Shown: positions 1 through 7,474, counted from the first letter of the stretch. The stretch: 15,440 nucleotides of DNA from Baffinella frigidus (GCA_026770585.1 MU647227.1:37233-52672), one strand, 5' to 3'. The notes: generated by a model from the letters alone, not told the origin. Numbers and translations: made by a program.

Positions 1-176
1 ACCCTAAACCCTAAACCCTAAACCCTAAACCCTAAACCCTAAACCCTAAACCCTAAACTCTCAACCCTAAACCCTAAACCCCAAACCCCAAACCCCAAAC
101 CCTAAACCCTAAACCCTAAACTCCAACCCCCAAACCCTAAACCCTAACCTTTAAACGCTACACCCTAAATCCCAAA
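1..176. repeat. Terminal telomere, CCCTAAA type
   Basis: The first 56 bases are perfect CCCTAAA units. Degenerate units follow (CCCCAAA, CTCCAACCC, CCCTAACC) up to about base 176. On the + strand a left chromosome end reads C-rich inward from the end, which is what is seen. The order, perfect units at the tip and decayed units inward, is normal for a real chromosome end. The TTTAGGG type is shared by many algae, land plants and several alveolates. Confidence 0.95.
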
Positions 177-733
177 TCAGGAGGCGAAGCACCCGAACCG
201 CGCGATGTACCGCCAGCGCTCAGCAGGTGCCTTCTGCCCAGCCCTGCCTGCCTTCCTGCTTGCCTGCCTTTGATCAGCCCTGCCTGCCTGCGTGCATGTG
301 TGCCTGCCAGCCAGGCGCCGCGTGCCGCCATGCAGCACGCGGCAACTCACTCGCTCGCGCTGCCACCTTCCGCTGCCGCCATCCGCATTCACGCCACGTG
401 GGTAGACTTTCTGCCTGGAGGCACCCGCACCCACCCACCTCGGCTGACTGACTGACTGCACACCACAGTACCCCTGCCCATCTGCAAGGGCGAGGTGTGC
501 GCGCAGCCTGCGGGTGACACGCACCCGTGAAACATGCCTTCTCGCAGCTCCACTAGCATCCCTCGCCGACTCTTGCTGTGCGCGGACGACTCCTCCGTGC
601 TTTCCGAGTTCGCAGGGGTCATCGAAAGGTCCCTCAGCAGTCATGCGTTGAGCCAGGGGAGGCATTTATTGGTTGCGGTAATGGATTGGTGGTGCGGCCA
701 ATCCTGACCGACTTTCCGTTAGGATAGCACTAG
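177..733. other. Telomere-adjacent DNA without a supported gene
   Basis: Open frames occur on both strands here, the longest on the minus strand at 665 to 177. Their translations are Arg/Ala/Gly-rich and low in complexity, and they overlap a TGCC microsatellite, so I do not call a gene. A GACT tetranucleotide run lies at about 442-458. Nothing else is recognised. Confidence 0.6.
238..312. repeat. TGCC/CCTG-rich imperfect microsatellite
   Basis: Repeated CTGCCTGCC, CTTGCCTGCC and TGTGCCTGCC units run through this interval, interrupted once by TTTGATCAGCC. This is simple-sequence DNA close to the telomere. Confidence 0.7.
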
Positions 734-2090
734 GAACATCCCTATGTCCCTACGAATTGCCTATACCGTAGAGCCTATGGGGTATGCACGTATGGGGTAT
801 TGACGAAATGGCGTGGATACCCGGATGCAGAGGCGGCGACGGCGCGCGAGGAGCGGATATTGCTGAGGAAGAATGACTCCATGTATGCTGTCGAGGAGGA
901 TGATGGCGAAGAGGAGGAGGATGATGGTGAAGAGGACGAAGACGCCGAGGACGACATCGAGGATCAGGAGGTACCCCCAACATTCCCTGCTCCCCCAACC
1001 GCCATCATTGCTTGCTCCCCCCACTGGTCAAGAATGCGTGAGGTAGCGTGAAGAATGGTTGCTGGGCCGCCCGCCACGCATGGGTGTGCCGCACGCTGTC
1101 CCGCCCCCGCGCGGTGTCCCCCGGTGACTCTGCCTCGCTGAGTGTCTCTGACACTGCCTCGCTGAGTGGCACTGATGTTTCCGTCCGCGTGCGTGCGCAG
1201 GACGGCATGGGGGTCGATGCGTCGGAGGAGGGCAGCGGCAAGGAGGGGGACGCAGCAGGGGCGAGTTCCAAGTCGGAGAGTGGCAGTGATGAGGATGCTG
1301 GTGCGTGGGGGTCCGACGGCGGGGAGGGGGGGGGACGCCGCACGAGGATTCTCGGCGAGGGCGCGGCGCGAGAGGAGGGGAACACGGGCGCCACGGGGGG
1401 GGCGCAGTCTCGGCCGGGGTTCAGCGACCAGCCGTCCGTGGTCACGTGGCTGTCTCTGGGAGTGACTCGAGTGGTGGTTTCCGAGAAGGTGACGCGCGGG
1501 GTGCGCGAGGCGGTTGCTGCTCTCGTCGGGGATGTGGCGCGCCTTCGGGCGCTCGGTGCTGGGGAGGCGCAGGGGGGGGCGAGCAGGACGGGCAGCAGGG
1601 GAGGTTCCGCGGGCCCGGCAAGTAGCTGGTTGAGCAGAGAGGCCATGATGTTGAGCGATCGGGACGATTTGACCTTGCGGGGAGCGAGCACTGTGCTTCC
1701 GTCGTTCCAGACCCGCACCGGGAGGTATCTATCCGCCTCTTCCTTGCTTGCTTCTCAAGTCCGCGACATGCTTCTCAGCGGCATGCTGCTCGAGCTTCGC
1801 AGGCTCACAACCTGTTGCTGTGTCGGCACACACTCTCACACTGCGTGCATGCCAGGTACCACATGTACGTGTGGCGTACGTCGAAACACGCGCGCGATGC
1901 GTGCGACGGACCCCCAGTGCATGGCCCTGACTGGCCCTGCCTGATTCCAGCAGCGCGATCCACTCACACACTAGAGATACGCGCGGCTGCCGGTCCTCGC
2001 TCCTCACACTGACAGTCATGTGCCACGCGTGCTCGCAGGTTCCGAGGCGGGGGCGTGACGACATCGGGGTTCTACGTGAGTCCCACGACG
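734..2090 (+). CDS. Gene A: three-exon fragment, acidic, Ser/Gly-rich, possible chromodomain remnant
   Basis: I join three exons: about 734-970, 1201-1724 and 2039-2090. Junctions are GAG|GTACCC to GCGCAG|GAC (phase 0) and GGAG|GTATCT to CTCGCAG|G (phase 2); both keep the frame. Exon 1 has the motif TKWRGYPDAEA followed by Glu/Arg/Leu-rich residues, then an Asp/Glu run of about 27 residues. The motif resembles the core of chromodomains found in chromatin proteins and Ty3/gypsy integrases, but the Trp expected after it is absent. Exon 2 is Ser/Gly/Glu-rich and includes a possible amphipathic stretch (TRGVREAVAALVGDVARLRA). Exon 3 encodes 17 residues and ends at a strong donor, ACG|GTGAGC. No upstream ATG in frame is visible before Met at about 882, and no exon follows before repeats begin, so the gene looks incomplete at both ends. 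A minus-strand open frame at 1718 to 1005 is taken as a GC-driven shadow. Confidence 0.45.
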
Positions 2091-2156
2091 GTGAGCACTT
2101 GCGGGGGGCGCGCGGGATCCGCGAGCGCGCATGGCATGTACTATGTCAATCGTCAT

Positions 2157-2273
2157 GGCTACTCTGTCGCTGAAGAGTAGCCACCTAGTGTGTGGGTATC
2201 TAGGCTCCAAGGGCACCGTGCGTCATCAGAAGGGTATCTAGGCTCTGCGGGCAACTGAGGACGCAAGGTGCCC
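2157..2273. repeat. Two adjacent hairpins with a direct repeat
   Basis: The first hairpin has perfect 9-base arms, GGCTACTCT (2157-2165) and AGAGTAGCC (2174-2182). The second pairs GGGCACCGTGCGTCATCAG (from 2211) with CTGAGGACGCAAGGTGCCC (2255-2273), with two mismatches in 19. The direct repeat GGGTATCTAGGCTC occurs at 2194 and 2232. The layout resembles a small foldback element. No target-site duplication is evident. Confidence 0.65.
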
Positions 2274-2426
2274 GTACCTACTGAGTAGCCTGCGCACGCG
2301 CGCGTGCCTACCAGCTCGCTGGCCGAGCCCCTACAGCTGTTCCGAGTAGCGCGGTGCGTCCCGGGTAGCTGGGCGACCATTAAATGTTCATATGCACAGC
2401 TGTACAAGTAGTTGAACACACACACC

Positions 2427-2531
2427 GGGGTTACAGTGTGACAACCTCTTACACTGCAACCGCACTTGGGGTTAGAGCATTCAACAAACTCACAGGAACA
2501 CACCATACTGGGGCTTACAGTGTCACCCCTG
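2427..2531. repeat. CAGTGTGA/TACACTG repeat block, copy 1
   Basis: GGGGTTACAGTGTGACAACC is followed by TTACACTGCAACCGCAC, then a diverged second unit ending TTACAGTGTCACCCCTG. The same unit recurs at 4259-4400 inside gene C. Each unit contains CAGTGTGA paired with a TCACACTG-like arm, so it can fold. Confidence 0.65.
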
Positions 2532-2649
2532 CTGTCGAGCATTTTTGGTGTCGATGATTTGGACCCTACCAAAACCTCAAACCCTAAATCCATTCACTAG
2601 TAGGTGCTTGACCGCTACAGGGGCATCCCTAGGGTGGTCATACGCTCCC

Positions 2650-2691
2650 AGGACAGAACCTACCGTAGGACCCTAGGGCGGTAGGTGTCCT
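2650..2691. repeat. Palindrome, possible degenerate copy of the CCTCGCTCA element
   Basis: AGGACAGAACCTACCG (2650-2665) pairs with CGGTAGGTGTCCT (2679-2691) around a TAGGACCCTAGGG loop. The right flank, GGTGTCCTTATTCGCGAG, resembles GGTGTTTCTTATGAGCGAG in the element at 13394-13493. Family membership is an inference. Confidence 0.4.
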
Positions 2692-2950
2692 TATTCGCGA
2701 GCAACCTCTGTACAGAAGCGTCGCATCGCAGCAGCAAAGGCGAAAGGCAATCGCACGCCTTCTCGCGTGCTCTGCAGCTCATCTCACCATGAGTCATGAT
2801 CGATGCATGTACTACAGCCCGGCAACTCTGCCAACAACACACCATCGAAAGCATGCCTGCTCCTCCCTCACCCGCGGCGAAGCTGCCACAAACTTCGCCC
2901 ATCCCACTCCTGCAACTCCTCTAGTAGGCCGGGAACTCCACATCTCTGGT

Positions 2951-3225
2951 TTTGGGTTTAGGGTTTAGGGTTCAGGGTTTAGGGTCAAGAGCTTAGGGTT
3001 TAGGGATTAGGGATTAGGGTTTCGGGATTAGGGTTTAGGGATTAGGGTTTAGGGTTTAGGGTTCAGGGTTCAGGGTTCAGGGTTCAGGGTTCAGGGTGTA
3101 TGGAGGGTTCAGGGTGTAGGGTTTGGGGTGTAGGGTGTAGGGTGTAGGGTGTAGGGTTCAGGGTTTAGAGTTTCGGGTTTAGGGTTTACGGTTTAGGGTT
3201 TAGGGTTTAGGGTTTAGGGTTTAGA
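2951..3225. repeat. Interstitial telomeric array, TTTAGGG orientation
   Basis: About 275 bases of TTTAGGG-like units lie opposite in orientation to the terminal array. There are variant blocks: GGGATTA units at about 3002-3045, a TTCAGGG run at about 3060-3098, a TGTAGGG run at about 3112-3155, then near-perfect TTTAGGG units at 3192-3225. The near-perfect block ends abruptly against unique sequence that belongs to gene C. Confidence 0.95.
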
Positions 3226-4761
3226 CAGCACAGTTGGGCAGTTGCAACAGGGGACCTCGTTGATGACGGTGGTGGAGGGGAATCGGACCGCATGACGTTC
3301 TCGATGGGAACAGAGGCCAGGGTCTTGTCGAAGGGCGTGTCGATGTATGCCGCCCCCATCACTGCCTCCTCCGGTACTTGCACCTGGGAAAGGGGATGGG
3401 GTTCAGGGTGTGAGGGTTTAGTGCGCCTGCCACGCGGCTGCTCTGCAGGGCTGCCCACAAGTGCTTCTGACTCACTACGTGACCCTACCTGCCAGGCAGG
3501 CTGCAAGTGCTGGTTTGTTGAGGGTACTCGCGGGACTGATTTTTGCTCGTTCGCGGATGGCAGGCGTCGGTTGCGATGGATAAGCACCCAGCACTCTCCT
3601 ACGCCTCTCCTCTTGCTTGGTGTGCGTCGGCCCGTCTGTGCAGGGTGCGGCTTCGGTAGGAAAGCGTCACGATGCGTTACCGACGCAGGCTTGCACGCAC
3701 GCTGAGGATTTTGGGGGAAGTGTACCTTGAAGGGGCGGCCGAGCGTGTGCTCCCCCAGCTCCACCACGTTCCTGTCGTGCGGTTTCACTTCAGGGTTTAG
3801 TCAGGGTTTCGATTTTCATTTTTTCGGGGTTCGGGGTTCGGTAGGGCTCAGGGTTGGCTGATGGTTGATGACCTGTCGTAGGGCGGATCCTGCGTGTACA
3901 CCTTGTCGGGAACCTTGAGGTGGTGCGGCTGCATGTACGGGTCAACGACCCCTTGCGTGATGTCGGGGTTCGCCCCGGAGTTGACCATGATCGAGTCGTA
4001 GTCTCCCTCCGTCTCCAAACTGAACGCCTGCCAGCCGCACATCGCAAAGTGTGTGCGCTCAGCGTCCAGTGGTTCCCTCAAACGTAAGTCTCACGTCTGC
4101 AATGGCTCCCGGTGAAAGCTCGAGCGTGTCTGTCGCATCCGCCTGTCCGGTTATCTCAGCGATGCACAGATGCGTACTTAGATGAATCATCGCACTCAGC
4201 TGCTCCGTGGGTGTGCCTCAAGCGCTGTGTCAAATAAACCCCACAGAGAAAAACTCGCTGGGTTTACAGTGGGACACCCTCTCACACTGAAACCACACTG
4301 GGGGTTACAGCAGAGAACAAACCGACAGGGGTTACAGTGTGACCCCTGCCTACTACACGGGGCTCTCACACTGCAACCACACTGGGGTCACAGCAGACAG
4401 GCTCAAGAAAAGCACTCGGCCATGCGCCGTTGCAGTTGCTCCCACTGGCAGGCCCAGCAGAGAGTGGACAGTGGCAGACCTGCTTCCACGCCGGGGCCTC
4501 GTAGTTGAAGTTCTCGAAGACGTTGCGCTCTGGCATCTCCGCGGTCCCGCTCCACAGGAAGGGCCCCCTCACGATCTCAAACAGCTCGGTCGAGTGATCG
4601 TTCGGGCTCTTCGCCGAGGCCAAGGCGAGAACGCCCATCGACGCAGCGCCAAGCAGCGCGCCACCCAGCAGGACACGGCGAATGCCGCGCCCGGCGATCC
4701 AGGAGGGCTGCGGCGCCCGCGCCTGCCCGCCCAGCGGGAGGGAGCCGTAAGAAACGACCAT
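3207..4761 (-). CDS. Gene C: five-exon, probably membrane-anchored protein of unknown function
   Basis: The model joins minus-strand exons 4761-4480, 4142-4095, 4027-3873, 3771-3726 and 3383-3207. Every intron is GT..AG, every acceptor is CAG, and phases agree at all four junctions (0, 0, 2, 0), giving 235 codons before the stop. Residues 1-26 are polar. Arg-Arg then precedes a hydrophobic segment at about 30-50 (VLLGGALLGAASMGVLALAS), fitting a signal anchor or an organelle-targeting N-terminus. The rest is soluble and acidic, with motifs such as GDYDSIMVNSGANPD, DPYMQPHHLKVPDKVYTQ and TPFDKTLASVPIENV. I do not recognise the family. ATG at 4761 is the first Met codon in this frame. The last five residues and the stop come from telomeric repeat, and the ~20 residues before them look unlike the rest, so the true C-terminus is probably lost. 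An alternative is a further exon lost or displaced at the GAG|GTCCCC donor at about 3253. Confidence 0.6.
3788..3860. repeat. Degenerate telomere-like sequence within gene C intron 3
   Basis: CAGGGTTTAG, TCAGGGTTTCG, GGGGTTCGGGGTTCGG and GCTCAGGGTTGG follow one another in the intron between the third and fourth exons (3872 to 3772). On the minus strand this supplies CCCTGAACCC-like sequence shortly before the acceptor. Confidence 0.6.
4259..4400. repeat. CAGTGTGA/TCACACTG repeat block, copy 2, in gene C intron 1
   Basis: At least two units are present: GGGTTTACAGTGGGACACCC with CTCACACTGAAACCACACTG, and GGGGTTACAGTGTGACCCC with CTCACACTGCAACCACACTG. It matches the block at 2427-2531 in the same orientation. 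It lies wholly within the predicted intron 4479 to 4143. Confidence 0.7.
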
Positions 4762-4765
4762 TTGC

Positions 4766-4803
4766 GAGGGGCCAAGATGCACAGGTCATGAGCCTCGATT
4801 TCA
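4766..4803. repeat. Short block shared with the inverted-repeat island, just upstream of gene C start
   Basis: The sequence GGGCCAAG..CACAGGTCATGAGCCTCGATTTCA also occurs at about 9720-9758 and, inverted, at about 6369-6402. It starts 5 bases upstream of the proposed gene C ATG. Either the island captured this gene's upstream DNA, or a fragment of the repeat now forms gene C's 5' flank. Confidence 0.65.
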
Positions 4804-5308
4804 GTCATCGCACAGGTGGTGAGTCTCGAGTGTAAAGCGACTCATGGCCTTTCTTATAGCTGTTGCTCAGGCTCAATCTCCCTCCTAAAGTGAGAGAGCT
4901 AACGAACCTGAGTTAAGGCTGGACAACAAGGTTAGAAAGCGGGTTTTCTACCAACACGCAAGTAGGTCCGGTTGTACATCTAAGATCGATGTAAGGGCAC
5001 ATGTAACCTAAGACGTTGCACACAACGTGCCCAGGACGATCAGACAAAATTCGTCTTTTCGACCTTTTTTAAAAAAAAAAAAATATATTATTATTGGCGT
5101 TGAGCTCAGGAACGATTGGAGAGGGCTTGTCCCGCCATGAACATCCTTCTACAGAAGGGCTACCCTTTACCTGGCTCTGCCGTAAATCCGGTGGTCAGTT
5201 ATGTTGGGAAACAATAAAACCTAAAGGTCCTATAGCGTTTCGGTCCATCGGACCAAGAAACGTTCGTGCTGCTGTATGACGTTCATTAAAGCTCCATACG
5301 CTCCATAG
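4804..5308. other. Non-coding, relatively AT-rich interval
   Basis: No credible reading frame is present. A T6-A13 run followed by TATATTATTATT sits at about 5065-5093. TAGAAAGCGGGTTTTCTA forms a small hairpin near 4935. From about 5205 a diverged unit appears (ATGTTGGGAAACAATAAAAC then CTAAAGGTCC), marking the edge of the repeat island. Confidence 0.55.
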
Positions 5309-5375
5309 CTTCTGCAGGATACGTTCCGGTGTCCGCCTATGTTGGGAGCTCGAAGAACCTAAAGGACCTAAAGGA
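5309..5375 (+). repeat. Unit 2 repeat
   Basis: CTTCTGCAGGATAC is followed by GTTCCGGTGTCCGCCTATGT, then TGGGAGCTCGAAGAACC and two CTAAAGGA motifs. It is nearly identical to the copy at 5801-5868. Confidence 0.8.
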
Positions 5376-5410
5376 TCATCCACCTCTCCCACCCTGTATC
5401 CCCTCTTCAC

Positions 5411-5545
5411 GAGCCTCTGCACTGGAGCGCTGAACGCGATCCGAAAGCAAAAATGCTTTCTCTGCAGTCCTTTCTACGGAAGGGCGTGTCGTTGGCATAT
5501 GTTGGGAGCATTTTAAACCTAAAGGACCTAAAGGACCTCTCGCTC
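5411..5545 (+). repeat. Unit 1 repeat, direct copy
   Basis: It runs from CCTCTGCACTGGAGCG through the hairpin GAAAGCAAAAATGCTTTC and GGAAGGGCGTGTCGTTGGCA to AAACCTAAAGGACCTAAAGG. Other copies are at about 7171-7305 (direct) and 8265-8405 and 10039-10109 (inverted). A fragment near 8950-9010 shares the GCATTTTTGCTTTCGGATC core. Confidence 0.8.
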
Positions 5546-5594
5546 GCTGACTTCCGTACATTGGGGAAAACCTCTACATGCGTTTGGTTTGACA

Positions 5595-5800
5595 TCTGAG
5601 GTATCCGTGGTTGGAGCTCCTATGAGCCCAACGATGGGATGCCATATGGGCCTTCAGCCGACTTGCCTTATCCTGAGTGTGTGTGCGAGAATGTACCTCT
5701 TTGGTCTAACTCAAACGCCCGATGAGGATACCATTTAGCCGGTTCTGCCGCGATCCTTCTGCACTGGGGGGCCTGATGTGATCCGAAAGGAAGCATGGCC
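5595..5800 (+). repeat. Partial, diverged copy of the unit 1 distal part
   Basis: GGTATCCGTGGTTGGAGCTC near 5600 matches sequence at about 7023 and, inverted, about 8505-8524. Further along, GATCCGAAAGGAAGCATGGCC near 5780 matches the flanks of unit 2 copies at 6661 and 9018. No gene is visible. Confidence 0.55.
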
Positions 5801-5868
5801 TTTCTGCAGGATACGTTCCGGTGTCCGCCTATGTTGGGAGCTCGAAGAACCTAAAGGACCTAAAGGAT
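5801..5868 (+). repeat. Unit 2 repeat, second near-identical copy
   Basis: From TTTCTGCAGGATACGTTCCG to CCTAAAGGACCTAAAGGAT the sequence is the same as at 5309-5375. It lies about 50 bases outside the left arm of the large inverted repeat. Confidence 0.85.
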
Positions 5869-5921
5869 AGAACTCCAAGGATCCAGGACCTTAAGGAAGG
5901 ACCAGAAGACTAAAGGACCAA

Positions 5922-6309
5922 CTTCGCCCCCCCCCCTCCCCCACACCTCCCCCCCAACGGCAGAGAGCTCTGTGCTGACAGCTTGCTCAGAAGAGGGCGG
6001 GTGCTCCCCCAATGTCCCCCAAAACTGCTTGGCAGCCCCTAATTCGGTGGTATTCGCCGCTCGCTAGCCGCACCGCATGGCGGACGAGGTCTACGGGGCA
6101 CTGCCCCCCTTGCCCACACAGCGTCCCGTGCAGTCGTTCCGCGTAGACGCGGAACGTCCGCCGGGGCGACTGTCTAGACTTCGGAATTGGGGTCAGTTCA
6201 CAATTCGCGCCGACAAATCGGCAACTTTGGGAGAAAAATCGATTTGTTTCTCTTCGTAGATAACTTTTGCCACCCACGAAAATTTGCGAGAGAAGTGTCC
6301 CACGAGGCT
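5922..6309 (+). repeat. Left arm of the large inverted repeat
   Basis: It starts with a C-rich tract (CTTCGCCCCC... CCCCACACCTCC), then CTCTGTGCTGACAGCTTGCTC, and ends at AGTGTCCCACGAGGCT. Inside are the perfect inverted pair TTCCGCGT-AG-ACGCGGAA (about 6137-6154) and ACAAATCG paired with CGATTTGT (about 6212-6247). Both structures are kept in the right arm. Confidence 0.9.
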
Positions 6310-6315
6310 AAAAAA

Positions 6316-6440
6316 GACACCTTTTAGAAGGTCGTCTCTGCATTGTGTAGTAATTGTCACGTCTCCAGACGTGAAATTGAGGCTCATGACCTGTGAGTCT
6401 TGGCAATTCAGATCATGGTCGCCCAGGCAAAAACAAGTTC
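6316..6440 (+). repeat. Second nested inverted pair, left copy
   Basis: GACACCTTTTAGAAGGTCGT through ACGTCTCCAGACGTGAAATT to CATGGTCGCCCAGGCAAAAA matches the reverse complement of 9654-9815. The right copy carries an inserted unit 2 fragment at about 9679-9716. ACGTCTCCAGACGT is itself a small palindrome. Confidence 0.85.
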
Positions 6441-6753
6441 CGGTGTCCGCCTATGTTGAGAGCTCGAAAAACCATAAGGACCTAAAGAACAGATGCAGAA
6501 CCAGTTCCGGTGTCCGCCTATGTTGGGAGCTTCTAGAGAGCTGGAAGAACCTGAAGGAACTTAGGAACTCAAGGACCTAAGTTCCAGTGTCCGTCTATGT
6601 TGGAACCCACAAGACCTAAAGGACCAGTTTCGCGATCCTCTGCACCGGGGGGCCTGAATGTGATCCAAAAGGAAGCATGGCTTTTCTGCAGGCTTTTCTG
6701 CAGAACAAGTTTTAGTGTCCGTCTATGTTGGGAGCTCGAAGAACCTAAAAGGC
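6437..6753 (+). repeat. Cluster of four diverged unit 2 copies
   Basis: Copies start at about 6437, 6504, 6581 and 6709. Each has GTTCCGGTGTCCGCCTATGT or a variant (CAGTGTCCGTCTATG, TAGTGTCCGTCTATG), then GGGAGCTCGAAGAACC and AAGGACC. GGAAGCATGGCTTTTCTGCA precedes the last copy. No gene is present. Confidence 0.8.
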
Positions 6754-6754
6754 C

Positions 6755-6840
6755 TATCCATTAAGTGGCCAGATGGCGCATGAGGTCCTGCCTAGGACCT
6801 CTTGGCCCGCAAATTTGGGGGCCTGGCCACTTAAGGGATA
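6755..6840. mobile_element. MITE-like element, TATCCCTTAAGTG family, copy 1
   Basis: Terminal inverted repeats are TCCATTAAGTGGCCA and TGGCCACTTAAGGGA, with one mismatch in 15, and TA stands on both sides. The interior includes TCCTGCCTAGGACCTCTTGG and GCAAATTTGGGGGCC, shared with the copies at 13500-13604 and 7633-7727. TA duplication is typical of Tc1/mariner-type elements, including Stowaway-like MITEs. The assignment is an inference. Confidence 0.75.
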
Positions 6841-7017
6841 GGATTTTTGTCTGAGGCTCGCCACCTGTTGAGCATTCTTACAGGTGTCCATTGAGGGAAA
6901 CATTTGCACATCCACCTTTCTCTCCTCTCCTCTTTGGTGTCTCGCTGATTTCACTGATCTCGCTGATTTCAAAGCACCTCACCCCAACCCTCTCACTTTT
7001 CGGAATCTTGTTCCGAT

Positions 7018-7310
7018 ATCTGGGGTATCGGTGCTTGGAGCTCGAATGCTTCAACCATGGGATACCATGAGCCTCATAAAGGCTGACTTGGGTTCGGTGC
7101 ATGTGCGAGCATGGTAACTAAATGGTATACCTTCACCCATCCCAAGAGAACCACCCACCATTTCCTCTTCACGAGCCTCTGCACTGGGAAGCTAAACGCG
7201 ACCCGAAAGCAAAAATGCTTTCTTTGCGGATCCTTTCTACGGAAGAGCGTTTCGTTGGCATTTGTTGGGGGCATTTAAAACATCAAGGACCTAAAGGTCC
7301 CCTGTTAGGG
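7018..7310 (+). repeat. Extended unit 1, direct copy
   Basis: It begins GGGGTATCGGTGCTTGGAGC, contains CAACCATGGGATACCATGAG and ATAAAGGCTGACTTGGGTTC, then the core GAAAGCAAAAATGCTTTC, and ends AAGGACCTAAAGGTCC. The inverted partner is 8259-8528. Open frames in this interval are shared with other copies and look like repeat DNA, not a gene. Confidence 0.85.
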
Positions 7311-7402
7311 GACGTGAAGAGAGACGAAATCAACGACCCTCTGTCTCCAACACTTGACGCTCCTACCCTAGGGGTACCTCGTATATTCCTGACGTGCGTA
7401 GG

Positions 7403-7474
7403 TCCCCTATGGCCCTACGGCCTTACGTGTATCCCGTGACTCAGAATGCGCTCCTACCGTAGGGCCGTAGGGGA
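7403..7474. repeat. Palindrome with 18-base arms
   Basis: TCCCCTATGGCCCTACGG (7403-7420) pairs with CCGTAGGGCCGTAGGGGA (7457-7474) with one mismatch. The CCCTACGG/CCGTAGGG core also occurs in the MITE-like elements at 7633 and 13500. Confidence 0.75.

Larger units (their letters stand above)
2091..2950. other. Non-coding interval with hairpins and short repeats
   Basis: No convincing reading frame is present. The interval holds paired hairpins (2157-2273), a CAGTGTGA-type repeat block (2427-2531), a lone AAACCCTAAA motif at about 2578, and a GGACC/CCTACCG palindrome (2650-2691). Minus-strand open frames at 2593 to 2159 and 2902 to 2660 are Cys-rich or low-complexity and run through these repeats, so they are not called. 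Confidence 0.55.

Noticed and set aside
1005-1718. Minus-strand open frame of 237 codons opposite gene A
   Set aside because: Pro/Ser/Arg-rich antisense of a GC-rich coding frame. The plus strand has phase-matched splice sites at both ends of the same interval, and the minus strand does not.
2159-2593. Minus-strand open frame of 144 codons
   Set aside because: It runs through two hairpins and the CAGTGTGA repeat, begins in a repeat, and shows no domain. I judge it open by chance.
3292-3705. Plus-strand open frame of 137 codons opposite gene C
   Set aside because: It lies over the last gene C intron and exons. The minus-strand exons have consistent phase and CAG acceptors, so this frame is a shadow.
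3848-4081. A frameshift in gene C between an ADATDTLELSPGAIAD segment and the following frame
   Set aside because: It looked like a broken gene at first. Placing a 67-base intron (4094-4028; GAC|GTGAGA to CTGGCAG|GCG) restores phase on both sides, so no frameshift is needed.
4182-4791. Plus-strand open frames of 108 and 150 codons
   Set aside because: They are antisense to gene C exon 1 and intron 1 and include the CAGTGTGA repeat. The composition is low-complexity.
6077-6259. Short frame encoding RLSRLRNWGQFTIRADKS in both inverted-repeat arms
   Set aside because: It is shared because the arms are copies. The flanking frames differ, no common start exists and no family is recognised, so I treat it as repeat DNA.
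7122-7439. Plus-strand open frame of 105 codons in the island
   Set aside because: It spans a unit 1 copy and the 7403-7474 palindrome, so the frame is made of repeats.
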